Shown here in pieces: positions 63,713 to 64,000 of a stretch of 64,000 nt of DNA (the first letter of the stretch is position 1; every line of letters starts with the position of its first letter). The DNA comes from Azolla pinnata. Lineage: Eukaryota; Streptophyta; Polypodiopsida; Salviniales; Salviniaceae. Location: assembly GCA_037176905.1 (NCBI GenBank), contig JBBBWG010024223.1, positions 3,265-67,264 on the forward strand, given 5' to 3'. The translations under genes were made by a program, and so were the position numbers. The notes under the pieces were generated by a model. That model made no database searches, was not told the origin of the DNA, and saw nothing but the letters and a program-made list of their open reading frames with translations.

Positions 63713-64000
63713 GTAAATGATTTTGAATTATTCTGTTTTTGTGATCCTATGAAACGATCAACAGTTCTTTAAAATGGTTAACAATGCATCTAGCAGCTAA
63801 TTATTCTGCTGACATACTCCTATATTGCATGAGTACTGCAGAAATCCTTGCCATTACCGAGTAAAATAAGCACAGAGACATTGGTTGCATTTTAGTTCTG
63901 TCCTAACCCCCAAATCATGAGGCTTTTCTCTGCTGGTTTGTGGTTGTTGAGATCCTGTTTTTACAAAAGATAGCAAATCTGTTTCTTTGGATTTACTTCT
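63713..64000 (+). other. STT3A intron 5, continues past the edge
   Basis: No further exon is seen before the window ends. Confidence 0.7.

Overview
The window is nuclear DNA of a flowering plant. It holds multi-exon genes with GT-AG introns, chloroplast-targeted proteins (a PGRL1 of cyclic electron flow and a starch synthase), a yellow-stripe-like metal transporter, many TTTAGGG-type telomere-like motifs in leaders and promoters, and much microsatellite DNA. The very GC-rich last exon of the YSL gene and the close gene spacing (about 12 genes in 64 kb) suggest a monocot with a fairly compact genome. That is inference; I cannot name the species. I saw no recognisable LTR element, virus copy, LINE or intact DNA transposon.

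Layout, left to right. A 0.3 kb CAT/CAC tract leads into a soluble ABC ATPase of the ABCI19/20/21 group (+, 554-2885). A small His/Pro-rich orphan ORF follows (-, about 3.9-4.3 kb). After 3.4 kb with no gene come a UBP23-like ubiquitin protease (-, 7750-11604), an RWD-domain protein (-, 13908-15881), a YSL metal-nicotianamine transporter (-, 17285-20911) and a 13-exon WD40-like protein (-, 23709-28465). A RABA (Rab11-type) GTPase (+, 30953-32425) diverges from the WD40 gene. A two-EF-hand protein (+, 36627-37073) and a pyroglutamyl-peptidase I (-, 39448-40751) follow. A 16-coding-exon starch synthase of the SSIV/SSV type (-, 42341-47684) diverges from PGRL1 (+, 50827-56094). A DUF1639-type protein (-, 57493-about 58.6 kb) and the first five exons of STT3A (+, 61690 to past the right edge) end the window.

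Exons were joined by hand. Every junction was checked for GT/AG (or GC/AG) borders and for reading phase, so the gene models are internally consistent, but no transcript was seen. The genes are a normal mixture and do not form a pathway cluster. Loose themes are chloroplast function (starch synthase, PGRL1), membrane traffic and glycosylation (RABA, STT3A), and protein or peptide turnover (UBP, pyroglutamyl-peptidase).

I found no convincing undescribed biological system. The unusual content is structural: nearly every gene carries a local tandem duplication in its leader or an intron. The best cases are a duplicated exon-intron border in the RWD gene, a leader repeat in the same gene that builds a nested upstream ORF, two GC-AG introns in a row in the starch synthase, a 50-bp minisatellite in YSL intron 1, and a CCATGG palindrome next to an (ATC)n run that offers start codons on both strands.
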